Below, piece by piece: positions 8,772 through 16,555 of a stretch of 64,000 nt of DNA; the first letter of the stretch is position 1, and every line of letters starts with the position of its first letter. Source of the DNA: Rhodanobacteraceae bacterium. Lineage in GTDB: Bacteria; Pseudomonadota; Gammaproteobacteria; Xanthomonadales; Rhodanobacteraceae. Below the pieces are notes generated by a model. That model saw only the letters and a program-made list of their open reading frames with translations. It had not been told where the DNA came from and searched no databases. The translations under genes and the position numbers were made by a program. The DNA is taken from assembly GCA_030123585.1 (NCBI GenBank), contig CP126120.1:2667001-2731000 (forward strand), written 5' to 3'.

Positions 8772-8845
8772 GGATTCCGGGTTCTGGCCTGCGGCCAGCC
8801 CCGGAATGACAACGTTTACTGGATCCCGGTCTGCGCCGGGATGAC
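8772..8845. repeat. Family A repeats, two adjacent hairpins
   Basis: GGATTCCGGGTTCTGGCC...CCCCGGAATGAC at 8772-8810 is followed by GGATCCCGG...CCGGGATGAC at 8821-8845. Both match arms of the family A element. They fill most of the 240-bp convergent gap between the SIMPL gene and uvrD. Confidence 0.75.
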
Positions 8846-8878
8846 GGTTGCAAACAGAAAGGTACTGCCGCAAATACT

Positions 8879-8916
8879 CCCCTCACCCTAACCCTCTCCC
8901 GCAAGCGTGAGAGGGG
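8879..8916. repeat. Family B repeat, single arm at the end of uvrD
   Basis: CCCCTCACCCTAACCCTCTC leads into a CTCTCCCGCAAGCGTGAGAG hairpin. It ends four bases before the uvrD stop codon on the minus strand, so the repeat forms the 3' boundary of that transcript. No other terminator is visible. Confidence 0.75.
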
Positions 8917-8919
8917 CGC

Positions 8920-11106
8920 TTACAGCGCCGTCAGGTTCGCGTACGCCGCGACGAGCCACTTCGGCCCCGCGTCCGCGAAATTGACCTGGATGCGGGTGTG
9001 CGCGCCGGAGCCTTCGGCGCTGATCACTACGCCTTCGCCGAAGCTGGCGTGGCGGACGCGCTGGCCGAGCTTGATGGGCAGGGTGTCGTCGAGGTCGGCG
9101 TGGCCGCGTGCACGTTGCAAATGCGCCGACGATGCATACACCGGCCGCGAAATCTTCGCGCGCGGGCGCACTTCGGTCAGCAGGTGCACGGGCAGTTCGT
9201 CGAGGAAGCGCGACGGCCGTTGCAGGGTTTCGCTGCCGTACTGGCGGCGCGATTCGGCGTAGCACAGCACCAGCCGTTCGCGCGCGCGGGTGATGCCGAC
9301 GTAGGCGAGCCGGCGCTCTTCTTCCAGGCGCGAGGGATCCTCGACCGAGCGTTGCGTGGGAAACAATCCGTCTTCCAGTCCCACGAGGAACACGATCGGG
9401 AACTCCAAACCCTTGGCCGAATGCAGTGTCATCAATTGCACGCAATCGCTGCCGGCTTCGCCCTGGCCTTCGCCGGCTTCCAGCGCGGCGTGGGCAAGGA
9501 AGGCCGCGAGTTCGGACAAGCCGGCTTCGAGGTCCTCGGGCGTGCGCTCGAAACGGCTGGCGACGTTGACCAGTTCGTCGAGGTTTTCGACGCGCGCCTC
9601 GGCATTGCCGCGGCTGTCGCGTTCGTAGTAATCGCGCAGGCCGGATTGGGTGATCGCGCGTTCGACCTGTTCGGTGAGATTGAGCTCGGATGAATCCTTC
9701 GCCAGTGCGTCAATCAGTGTCAAGAACGCCTTCAACGCATTCTTCGCACGCGTATTCAGTTCGCCGCCCGCGAGTTCAGCGAGCGAGGCGTCCCACAACG
9801 AAGTGTCGTCGCCGCGCGCGCGCCGGCGCAGCGCGTCGACGCTGCGCTCACCGATGCCGTGCGGTGGCGTCGCCAGCGCGCGTTCGAACGAGGCATCGTC
9901 GCCGCGATTGGCGGCGAGGCGCAGGTAGGCCAGCGCGTCCTTGACCTCGGCGCGCTCGAAATAGCGCTGGCCGCCATAGACGCGATACGGAATGTTTTTC
10001 TGGTGCAGTTGTTCCTCGAAGTTGCGCGATTGCGCGTTGGAGCGGTACAGCACCGCGACGTCGGCTGCGTGTCCGCCACCGTCGAGGTATTCGCGGATGC
10101 GCTCGATCACGAAGCGCGCTTCGTCCTGCTCGTTGTAGGCGGTGTACAGCGCGATCGCTTCGCCCTTGTCGCCCGCGGTCCACAATTTCTTGCCGAGCCG
10201 CGAGGGGTTCTGCGCGATCACCGCGTTGGCGGCTTCGAGGATGGTGGCGGTGGAGCGGTAGTTCTGTTCCAGGCGCAGGGTTTTCGCATCGGGAAAATCG
10301 CGCAGGAACGCGCGCATGTTCTCGACCTTGGCGCCGCGCCAGCCGTAGATCGACTGGTCGTCGTCGCCGACCGCGAACACCTTGCCGGTCTTGCCTGCAA
10401 GCAAACGAATCCACGCGTACTGCAGCGCGTTGGTGTCCTGGAATTCGTCGATCAACAGGTGTCGCCAGCGCTCCTGGTAGTGCGCGCGCAACGCGTCGTG
10501 GTCGCGGATGAGTTCGTGCGCGCGCAGCAGCAGTTCGGCGAAATCCACCAGGCCCGCGCGGCGGCAGGCTTGCTCGTAGGCCTCGTAAATTTTCAGGTAC
10601 GTGCGCGCGACCGGGTGATCGCCCGGCTCGATGCCTTCCGGGCGCTTGCCTTCGTCCTTCCACTGGTTGATCTGCCAGCACGCTTGGCGCGGCGGATACT
10701 TGGCTTCATCGACGCCGAGTCCCGCGACCACGCGCTTGACTAGTCGCTGCTGGTCATCGCTGTCGAGGATCTGGAAGGTTTCCGGCAAACCCGCTTCGCG
10801 CCAGTGCTGGCGCAGCAAACGATGCGCGATGCCGTGGAAGGTGCCGACCGTGAGGCCGCGCAGGCCGTGCGGCAGCAGGTTGGCGAGGCGCCCGCGCATC
10901 TCGCCGGCGGCCTTGTTGGTGAAGGTGACCGCGAGGATCGACCATGGCGGCGCGCTCTCGGCTTCGATCAGCCAGCCGATGCGGTGCGTGAGCACGCGGG
11001 TCTTGCCCGAACCCGCGCCGGCCAGCACCAGGTAATGGCCCGGCGGGGCGGCGACGGCTTCGCGTTGCGCGGTGTTGAGCGAGTCCAGCAGATACGAAAC
11101 ATCCAT
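8920..11106 (-). CDS. uvrD: DNA helicase II, UvrD/Rep superfamily 1A
   Basis: ATP-dependent 3'-5' helicase for nucleotide excision and mismatch repair, 728 residues (E. coli UvrD is 720). Walker A AGAGSGKT lies at residues 29-36, the motif II DEFQDTN near 220, and GDDDQSIYGWRGA soon after. VTFTNKAAGEMRGRL, LMTLHSAKGLEFPIVF and VGITRARERL are the other SF1 motifs. The C-terminal domain with LGQRVRHASFGEGVV favours UvrD over Rep. I start at 11106 (MDVSYLLDSLN); the longer frame begins inside the divergent yidB leader. It is divergent from yidB, with 89 bp between starts. Confidence 0.95.
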   Translation of the reverse strand: MDVSYLLDSLNTAQREAVAAPPGHYLVLAGAGSGKTRVLTHRIGWLIEAESAPPWSILAVTFTNKAAGEMRGRLANLLPHGLRGLTVGTFHGIAHRLLRQHWREAGLPETFQILDSDDQQRLVKRVVAGLGVDEAKYPPRQACWQINQWKDEGKRPEGIEPGDHPVARTYLKIYEAYEQACRRAGLVDFAELLLRAHELIRDHDALRAHYQERWRHLLIDEFQDTNALQYAWIRLLAGKTGKVFAVGDDDQSIYGWRGAKVENMRAFLRDFPDAKTLRLEQNYRSTATILEAANAVIAQNPSRLGKKLWTAGDKGEAIALYTAYNEQDEARFVIERIREYLDGGGHAADVAVLYRSNAQSRNFEEQLHQKNIPYRVYGGQRYFERAEVKDALAYLRLAANRGDDASFERALATPPHGIGERSVDALRRRARGDDTSLWDASLAELAGGELNTRAKNALKAFLTLIDALAKDSSELNLTEQVERAITQSGLRDYYERDSRGNAEARVENLDELVNVASRFERTPEDLEAGLSELAAFLAHAALEAGEGQGEAGSDCVQLMTLHSAKGLEFPIVFLVGLEDGLFPTQRSVEDPSRLEEERRLAYVGITRARERLVLCYAESRRQYGSETLQRPSRFLDELPVHLLTEVRPRAKISRPVYASSAHLQRARGHADLDDTLPIKLGQRVRHASFGEGVVISAEGSGAHTRIQVNFADAGPKWLVAAYANLTAL

Positions 11107-11195
11107 CGATGCAATTGTAACGGTCACCCACCGAGGCGACTTGGTGCTATTGTCGCGAGGCTTGTTCCCCCTCGCGCAATGGAAGGAGAAACCCC

Positions 11196-11615
11196 ATGTC
11201 GATTCTCGATGCACTGAAAGGGCTGGCGGGCGGACAAGGCGCCGGCAGCGGCAATCCCACGCTGGACGTGATCGGCGGCTTGATCCAGAAGGCGGGCGGC
11301 ATCGGCGGGCTGGTGTCGACGCTGCAACAGGGCGGCCTCGGCGGTGTGGTGAATTCCTGGGTCGGCACCGGCGCCAACCAATCGGTCAGCGGCGGCCAGC
11401 TTGGCCAAGCGCTGGCGGGAACCGCCGCGGGCCAGCACATCGAGGAGATGGCGCAAAAAATGGGTGTCGATCCCTCGCAAGTGCTCGGCCAGTTGGCGCA
11501 ACACCTGCCGGACGTGGTCAATCACCTGACGCCGAATGGACAGGTGCCCGCGGGTGGTGGCAGCGGTTTCGACTTGAGCCAGTTGTCCGGGCTTGCGAGC
11601 AAGCTGGGGCTTTGA
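11196..11615 (+). CDS. yidB: YidB/DUF937 family protein
   Basis: Small protein of 139 residues, rich in Gly and Gln, with the DUF937 pattern: MSILDALKGLAGG at the start, GGLVSTLQQGGLGGVVNSWV in the middle, then IEEMAQKMGVDPSQVLGQLA and a C-terminal LPDVVNHLTPNGQ. No signal peptide or membrane segment is visible. The molecular function of this family is unknown. A strong ribosome site (GGAAGGAG) lies eight bases upstream of the ATG. The gene ends at a bidirectional terminator shared with the convergent small membrane protein gene. Confidence 0.82.
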   Translation: MSILDALKGLAGGQGAGSGNPTLDVIGGLIQKAGGIGGLVSTLQQGGLGGVVNSWVGTGANQSVSGGQLGQALAGTAAGQHIEEMAQKMGVDPSQVLGQLAQHLPDVVNHLTPNGQVPAGGGSGFDLSQLSGLASKLGL

Positions 11616-11630
11616 TCCGCATCCATGCAA

Positions 11631-11658
11631 AAAAACGCGGTCATAAGGCCGCGTTTTT
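11631..11658. terminator. Bidirectional intrinsic terminator
   Basis: AAAAACGCGG and CCGCGTTTTT are separated by TCATAAGG. The stem is GC-rich with an A-run on one side and a T-run on the other, so it can stop transcription in both directions. It lies 16 bp after the yidB stop and 12 bp after the stop of the convergent minus-strand gene. Confidence 0.9.
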
Positions 11659-11669
11659 GTTGCCCACGT

Positions 11670-11891
11670 TCAGCGCGGTTTCTTCAGCACGCCCGCGCCC
11701 AGCAGTATGCCGCCGACGATGATGCCCGCGTAACCGACCGGCGCCGGCACCGGTTTGTCGACGGTGGTCTTCACCTCGACGTTGCCGAACTTGAATGGGG
11801 TTTCGTGGCTCGGGTAGGTGAGATTGCCCAGCGCGATCCATACGCCGAGCGCGATCAAGACGATTCCAACCAGGATGGCGGCGTAACGCAT
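11670..11891 (-). CDS. Small two-helix membrane protein, unknown function
   Basis: A 73-residue protein with hydrophobic segments at about 3-21 (AAILVGIVLIALGVWIAL) and 52-68 (GYAGIIVGGILLGAGVL), separated by a polar stretch rich in Thr, Val and Lys. It resembles small DUF-type inner-membrane proteins but I cannot name the family with certainty. Short basic C-terminus (LKKPR). It stands alone on the minus strand, convergent with yidB, with its own start after a GC-rich leader. Reading frame, codon use and the shared terminator support it being real. Confidence 0.65.
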   Translation of the reverse strand: MRYAAILVGIVLIALGVWIALGNLTYPSHETPFKFGNVEVKTTVDKPVPAPVGYAGIIVGGILLGAGVLKKPR

Positions 11892-11983
11892 GCGGTGCTC
11901 CGTCGAGGGTGGGGTCTGCAGGCTACAGGAAACGCCGGACGGGTGCCGAAAATGAAATGCGGGATTCGCTGTGCAGATCGCGC

Positions 11984-12023
11984 AAATAAAATGCCCCGAG
12001 AGCCAGGGGGGAGCTCTCGGGGC
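11984..12023 (-). terminator. Intrinsic terminator downstream of polA
   Basis: On the minus strand GCCCCGAGAGC, a nine-base loop, GCTCTCGGGGC and then ATTTTATTT form a perfect 11-bp stem with a T-rich tail. It lies about 200 bp past the polA stop, inside the 334-bp gap 11892-12225. Nothing else was recognised in that gap. Confidence 0.75.
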
Positions 12024-12225
12024 GGGCGAAGCCGAACCTGGGGAGGGGTCCGACTCCGGGGGTTCGCTCAGGGAGGTGAGTGAACCGGGACGCCGTTGCG
12101 TGCGTCCGGAAAGTTAGATGGGGTTCCGCGGGAGAAGTTCAAAGTCTTTTTTTCGATGAATTTAGAGTTCGTTCATTCGCGTGATCACCCATGACTTCCG
12201 GCCTACATTTGGACGTCCAAACCAC

Positions 12226-15012
12226 TCAATGCGCTTCGTTCCAGTTGGCCCCCACGCCGACTTCGACCAGCAGCGGCACCGCCAGTTCCGCCGCGCCCTG
12301 CATGCGTTCGCGGACGCCTTGCGCGACGGCCTCCACCGCGTCCGTGCGCACCTCGAACACCAGTTCGTCGTGGACCTGCATCAGCATGTGGGCGTCGTCG
12401 TCACGATTTTCTAACCATTGGTGGATGGCGGCCATCGCCCGCTTGATGATGTCGGCCGCGGTGCCCTGCATCGGCGCGTTGATCGCGGCGCGTTCGGCGC
12501 CTGCCCGCTGCGCCGCGTTGCGCGAATGGATGTAGTCGAGGTACAGGCGCCGCCCGAACAGGGTTTCCACGTAACCGTCGCGCTTGGCCTGCTCGCGGGT
12601 CGAGTCCATGTAGTCCTTCACGCCGGGATAACGCTCGAAGTAGCGTTGCACGTAACCCGCCGCGTCGGCGCGCGGGATGCCGAGACGCTGGGCGAGGCCG
12701 TGCGCGCTCATTCCGTACATCAGGCCGAAGTTGATCATCTTGGCGACGCGGCGCTGCTCGGAGGTGACCTCGCCGGATTCGACCCCGAACACCTCGGCGG
12801 CGGTCGCGCGATGCACGTCCTCGTCGTGGCGAAAGGCGCGGGTCAGTCCGGGATCGCCCGACATGTGCGCCATGATGCGCAGCTCGATCTGCGAATAATC
12901 CGCCGCCAGCACCTTCCAGCCCTGCGGCGCGATGAAGGCCTCGCGGATGCGCCGGCCTTCCTCGGTGCGCACCGGGATGTTCTGCAGGTTCGGATCGGTC
13001 GACGACACCCGGCCGGTGGCGACCGCGGCCTGGTGGTAGCTGGTGTGCACGCGCCCGGTGCGCGGATTGACCATTTGCGGCAGCTTGTCGGTGTAGGTCG
13101 AACGCAGCTTCGCGAACTGGCGGTAGTCGAGGATCAACCGCGGCAGTTCGTGCTGGTCGGCGATCGCTTCCAGCGCTTCCTCGTTGGTGGACGGCTGGCC
13201 GGTCGGCGTTTTCACCTTCACCGGCAGCCCCAGTTCGTCGAACAGCAGCGCCTGCAGTTGCCTGGGCGAATCGACGTTGAATTCGTGTCCGGCGAGGCGC
13301 TGCATCTCGCCTTGCAGCTCATGCATGCGCTTGCCGAGCTCGCTGCTCTGCTTTTTCAGCGCGGCAATGTCGATCAGCACGCCGCGCTGTTCCATGTGCG
13401 CCAGCACCGGCACCAACGGCATCTCGATGTCGGTGAAGACCTTCCGCAACGTCGGCTCGGCTTCGAGCCTGGGCCACAACGCGCGGTGCAGGCGCAGGGT
13501 GATGTCGGCGTCCTCGGCGGAGTAGCGGCAGGCGGTGTCGAGATCGACCTGCGAGAACGGAATCTGTTTCGCGCCCTTGCCGGCGACGTCTTCGTAATGC
13601 AGCGTGTCGTAGCCGAGCCAGCGCTTGGCCAGGGTGTCCATGTCGTGGCGGTTCGCGGTCGCGTTCAGCACGTAGGATTCCAGCATCGTGTCGAAGGCGA
13701 CGCCGCGCACCTCGATGCCGTAGTTCGACAGCACGTTGCAGTCGTACTTGGCGTGCTGGCCGAGCTTGGGGCGTTTGGCGTCTTCCAGCACCGGTTTCAG
13801 CGCGGCGAGCACCGCGTCGAGTCCGAGCTGCTTCGGCGCGCCGGGGTAATCGTGGCCGAGCGGGATGTAGCACGCCTTGCCGGGCTCGACCGACAACGAG
13901 ATGCCGACCAGTTGTGCCTGCATCGGATCGAGCGAAGTGGTTTCGGTGTCGAAGGCGATCAGGTCGGCGTCGCGCAGTTTCGCCAGCCAGGCGTCGAGTT
14001 GTTTCTGTGTGGTGATGAGCTCGTACTGCGCTTCGGGAATCGGGAATCGGGAATCGGGAATGGATGCAGTCTCGCTCGCGGTTGATCCTTCGCTTTCGAG
14101 CGACTTTGTGGAAGGAGCTTGGGCCGGCGCGCCCCCGATCCCGATTCGCGATTCACCATTCTCGATTCCCGGCTTTTCCAGTTCCTTCAACGCCTGCCGG
14201 AATTCATAGCGCGAATACAACGCGCGCAAGGCGTCGGTGTCGCGTTCGCGCAAGGTCAGGTCGCGCGGGCCTTCGTCGAGTTCCACGTCGGTCTTGATGG
14301 TGGCGAGGCGGCGCGACAACGGTAGTTGCGGCAGCGCCGCGCGCAGGTTTTCGCCGATCTTGCCCTTGACCTCGTCCGCGTGCGCGATCACGCCGTCGAG
14401 CGAACCGTATTCGTTCAGCCATTTCGCGGCGGTCTTGGGACCGCACTTGGGCACGCCGGGAATGTTGTCGACCGTGTCGCCCATCAGCGCGAGGTAATCG
14501 ACGATGCGCTCGGGCGGGACGCCGAATTTCTCGATCACGCCGGCGCGGCCCGTGCGCGTGTGGGTCATGGTGTTGACCAGCAGGACATTCGGGCCGACCA
14601 GTTGCGCGAAATCCTTGTCGCCGGTCGAGACTTCGACTTCAATGCCGTCCGCAGCGGCGCGCGTCGCCAGCGTGCCGATCACGTCGTCGGCCTCGACGCC
14701 CGGCACGCGCAGGATCGGCAGGCCCAGCGCCGCCACGATTTCCAGCATCGGTTCCACCTGCGCACGCAGGTCGTCCGGCATCGGCGCGCGGGTGGCCTTG
14801 TATTCGGGATACATCTCGTCGCGGAAGGTGGGGCCGGGTGCGTCGATCACGAACGCGGCGTAATCGGGCTTCGCGTTCAGGGTTTCGCGCAGCATGTTGA
14901 CCACGCCGAACAGCGCGCCGGTCGGTTCGCCCGCGGCGTTGCTGAGCGGCGGCAGTGCGTGGAAGGCGCGGTACAGGTAACTCGAACCGTCGATCAGTGT
15001 GAGCTTGGGCAT
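12226..15012 (-). CDS. polA: DNA polymerase I
   Basis: Repair and Okazaki-fragment polymerase, 928 residues, all three domains present. The 5' nuclease domain occupies about 1-280 (DGSSYLYRAFHALPP, GVEADDVIGTLA, LMGDTVDNIPGVPKCGPKTA). The 3'-5' exonuclease domain has FDTETTSLDP, HAKYDCNVL and YSAEDADI, so its acidic residues look intact. The polymerase domain has motif A DYSQIELRIMAHMSGD, motif B RRVAKMINFGLMYGM and motif C MQVHDELVFEV. The linker between nuclease and exonuclease domains (about 282-326) is largely the translation of a heptamer-ended repeat, including IENGESRIG and SIPDSRFPIPEA. This linker is naturally variable, so activity is probably kept. It is divergent from the DUF2782 gene. 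Confidence 0.97.
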   Translation of the reverse strand: MPKLTLIDGSSYLYRAFHALPPLSNAAGEPTGALFGVVNMLRETLNAKPDYAAFVIDAPGPTFRDEMYPEYKATRAPMPDDLRAQVEPMLEIVAALGLPILRVPGVEADDVIGTLATRAAADGIEVEVSTGDKDFAQLVGPNVLLVNTMTHTRTGRAGVIEKFGVPPERIVDYLALMGDTVDNIPGVPKCGPKTAAKWLNEYGSLDGVIAHADEVKGKIGENLRAALPQLPLSRRLATIKTDVELDEGPRDLTLRERDTDALRALYSRYEFRQALKELEKPGIENGESRIGIGGAPAQAPSTKSLESEGSTASETASIPDSRFPIPEAQYELITTQKQLDAWLAKLRDADLIAFDTETTSLDPMQAQLVGISLSVEPGKACYIPLGHDYPGAPKQLGLDAVLAALKPVLEDAKRPKLGQHAKYDCNVLSNYGIEVRGVAFDTMLESYVLNATANRHDMDTLAKRWLGYDTLHYEDVAGKGAKQIPFSQVDLDTACRYSAEDADITLRLHRALWPRLEAEPTLRKVFTDIEMPLVPVLAHMEQRGVLIDIAALKKQSSELGKRMHELQGEMQRLAGHEFNVDSPRQLQALLFDELGLPVKVKTPTGQPSTNEEALEAIADQHELPRLILDYRQFAKLRSTYTDKLPQMVNPRTGRVHTSYHQAAVATGRVSSTDPNLQNIPVRTEEGRRIREAFIAPQGWKVLAADYSQIELRIMAHMSGDPGLTRAFRHDEDVHRATAAEVFGVESGEVTSEQRRVAKMINFGLMYGMSAHGLAQRLGIPRADAAGYVQRYFERYPGVKDYMDSTREQAKRDGYVETLFGRRLYLDYIHSRNAAQRAGAERAAINAPMQGTAADIIKRAMAAIHQWLENRDDDAHMLMQVHDELVFEVRTDAVEAVAQGVRERMQGAAELAVPLLVEVGVGANWNEAH
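14035..14170. repeat. Heptamer-ended element inserted in the polA linker
   Basis: Three GGGAATC heptamers plus a partial fourth (14035-14061) face degenerate GATTCGC/GATTCCC-like copies (14143-14170) in inverted orientation across about 80 bp. It has the same architecture as the soeB element, with a different heptamer. It is translated in the linker between the 5' nuclease and 3'-5' exonuclease domains. Confidence 0.8.
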
Positions 15013-15090
15013 GTTTTGATTGTCGCACGCACACCGCGTTCACGCGGTGCATGTATGCTGGCGATGCCAACTGTCCGATCGGAGAATGTC

Positions 15091-15576
15091 GTGAAAGCAC
15101 TGGTATGGTTGACGACGGCCGCAATGCTGCTGGGCTTGCCGGCGGCGCAGGCGCAGCAGGTGCTGGCGCACTCGTCCTCCACCGCGCCGCCGCCCGGTTC
15201 GGCGTTGCCGCCGCCCGGCATCAACGATCCCGGCCAGAAGCCCCAATCGGTGCCGCTGCCCAGCACCGGCATCCCGCCGTCGGTGGCGCCCGCCGCGCGC
15301 AACGGCGGCCGTGACAGCACCAACGTGACCACCCGCACCGACGCCAACGGCGACACCATCGAGGAATACAGCCGCAACGGCAGCGTCTACATGGTGCGCG
15401 TCAAGCCCAAGCACGGCGTCACCCAGACCTACATGGTCAACGAACCCGGCAGCAACCGGCCGCACGATCCCAAGCTGGGGCCGGTGTCGCCGGTGTACTA
15501 CGACATCTACAAGTGGGGCGGTCCGAAGAAGCCGGCCGGCAGCGCGCCGGCCGGGGCGTCGACGAGCGGGCAATAA
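15091..15576 (+). CDS. DUF2782-type secreted protein
   Basis: Predicted periplasmic protein of 161 residues. Signal peptide about 1-22 (VKALVWLTTAAMLLGLPAAQAQ), then a Pro/Ser-rich spacer (about 28-75). A conserved-looking block follows: TRTDANGDTIEEYSRNGSVYMVRVKPKHG, then PVYYDIYKWGG. The family is found next to polA in Xanthomonadales; its function is unknown. GTG 15091 is preferred because CGGAGA lies seven bases upstream and the signal peptide starts there. An in-frame ATG at 15058 would add 11 residues before the leader. It is divergent from polA. Confidence 0.75.
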   Translation: MKALVWLTTAAMLLGLPAAQAQQVLAHSSSTAPPPGSALPPPGINDPGQKPQSVPLPSTGIPPSVAPAARNGGRDSTNVTTRTDANGDTIEEYSRNGSVYMVRVKPKHGVTQTYMVNEPGSNRPHDPKLGPVSPVYYDIYKWGGPKKPAGSAPAGASTSGQ

Positions 15577-15595
15577 ACGGCGCGTCAATCAATGT

Positions 15596-15697
15596 GCAGG
15601 TTGGGCTGATTCCGGGCTTCACCCGGAAGAAGCCCAACGTCGCAATCGCGTCGTTGTTGGGCTTCCGCCGATGGAGCTGGCGTCAGCCCAACCTGCG
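15596..15697. repeat. Family C inverted-end element
   Basis: GCAGGTTGGGCTGA and TCAGCCCAACCTGC form the ends, with internal GAAGAAGCCCAAC and GTTGGGCTTCCGCC arms. It lies at the convergent junction of the DUF2782 and GST genes and touches the GST stop codon region. It has no reading frame; MITE-like or REP-like. Confidence 0.85.
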
Positions 15698-15699
15698 GT

Positions 15700-16431
15700 T
15701 CACGCATCCAGTTCCGGATAACGGCGGAAGATGCCGTCGTTGTTGAACGGAATGCGCCGCGTCGAGGCGAGGTAGGCCGCGATGCCGGGGCGCGCCGCGA
15801 TCCGGTCGTGCAGCGCGACGCACAGCGGCAGTGACGGTTCCAGCCTACGCAGCGCGCGCGGAAACGCATAGCGCAAGCCTTCGATCACCTGGAACAGCGA
15901 GAGGTCGGCATGCGTGACGGCGCTGCCCACGAGGCAGCGTTGCCGTCCGCGCGCGTTGTCGGCCAGCACCTTCTCGAAGTAACCCAGGAATTTGGGCAGG
16001 CGCTTGCGGCGCAGCGAGGCGCTGCGGCGTTTCGCCTCGTCGCGCTGGTCTTCGTAATAGAGCGAGCCCGCGATCGGATGGTGGCTGTCGTGGATTTCCG
16101 CCACCAGGTCGCAGAGGGTCAGTTGCAACTGGTGGGTCCACAACTGTCCGGTCTCGTCGCGGGGCGCAAGCCCGAGGCGCGGTCCGAGGAACAGCAGGAT
16201 GTTGGCGGTTTGTCCGATCAGGCGTCGCCCGGCCTTCAGGAACGGCGGCGCGAACGGCGGGTGCCCGACGGCCGGATCATCCAGCCATTGCAGCAATGCC
16301 GCGGTGCCGCCGCCCGATCCTTCCGGCAAGCGCGCGACGTCGACGTAATCGGCACCGGCATCCTCCAGCGCCAGCCGCACGAATTCGCCGCGGCCCTGGA
16401 TCGTTGGCCAATAAAAGAGCTCGTAACGCAT
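15700..16431 (-). CDS. Glutathione S-transferase family protein
   Basis: Cytoplasmic protein of 243 residues with a thioredoxin-like N-terminal domain (MRYELFYWPTIQGRGEFVRLALEDAG, shown in parts: YELFYWPTIQGRG then VRLALEDAG) followed by an all-helical domain with HADLSLFQVIEGLRYAFP, as in alpha/mu/sigma-like GSTs. The tyrosine near residue 8 is a candidate glutathione-activating residue. An unusual Gly-rich loop lies at about 38-42 (GSGGG). The natural substrate is unknown. ATG 16431 was chosen because it directly precedes the first beta strand. It is flanked by two family C repeats and follows purH on the same strand. Confidence 0.82.
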   Translation of the reverse strand: MRYELFYWPTIQGRGEFVRLALEDAGADYVDVARLPEGSGGGTAALLQWLDDPAVGHPPFAPPFLKAGRRLIGQTANILLFLGPRLGLAPRDETGQLWTHQLQLTLCDLVAEIHDSHHPIAGSLYYEDQRDEAKRRSASLRRKRLPKFLGYFEKVLADNARGRQRCLVGSAVTHADLSLFQVIEGLRYAFPRALRRLEPSLPLCVALHDRIAARPGIAAYLASTRRIPFNNDGIFRRYPELDA

Positions 16432-16466
16432 GGCGGCACAATTCGAGAGTCGACAATCGATTGCGG

Positions 16467-16545
16467 GTAGGTTGGGCTGAGCGACGCGAAGCCCGACATG
16501 ATTGGACACGTTGCGTTGGGCTTCATTGCATTCAGCCCAACCTAC
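16467..16545. repeat. Family C inverted-end element
   Basis: GTAGGTTGGGCTGA and TTCAGCCCAACCTAC enclose about 50 bp with inner GAAGCCCGAC and GTTGGGCTTC arms. It occupies most of the gap between the purH stop and the GST start, so it may form the 3' end of the purH transcript. Confidence 0.88.
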
Positions 16546-16555
16546 CGTGTTGACG

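Noticed and set aside
12208..12221. TTTGGACGTCCAAA palindrome after polA, and TGGACGTCCA at 29996 inside gshA
   Set aside because: The second copy is explained by coding sequence and only the short core is shared. Two occurrences in 64 kb do not support a regulatory site.
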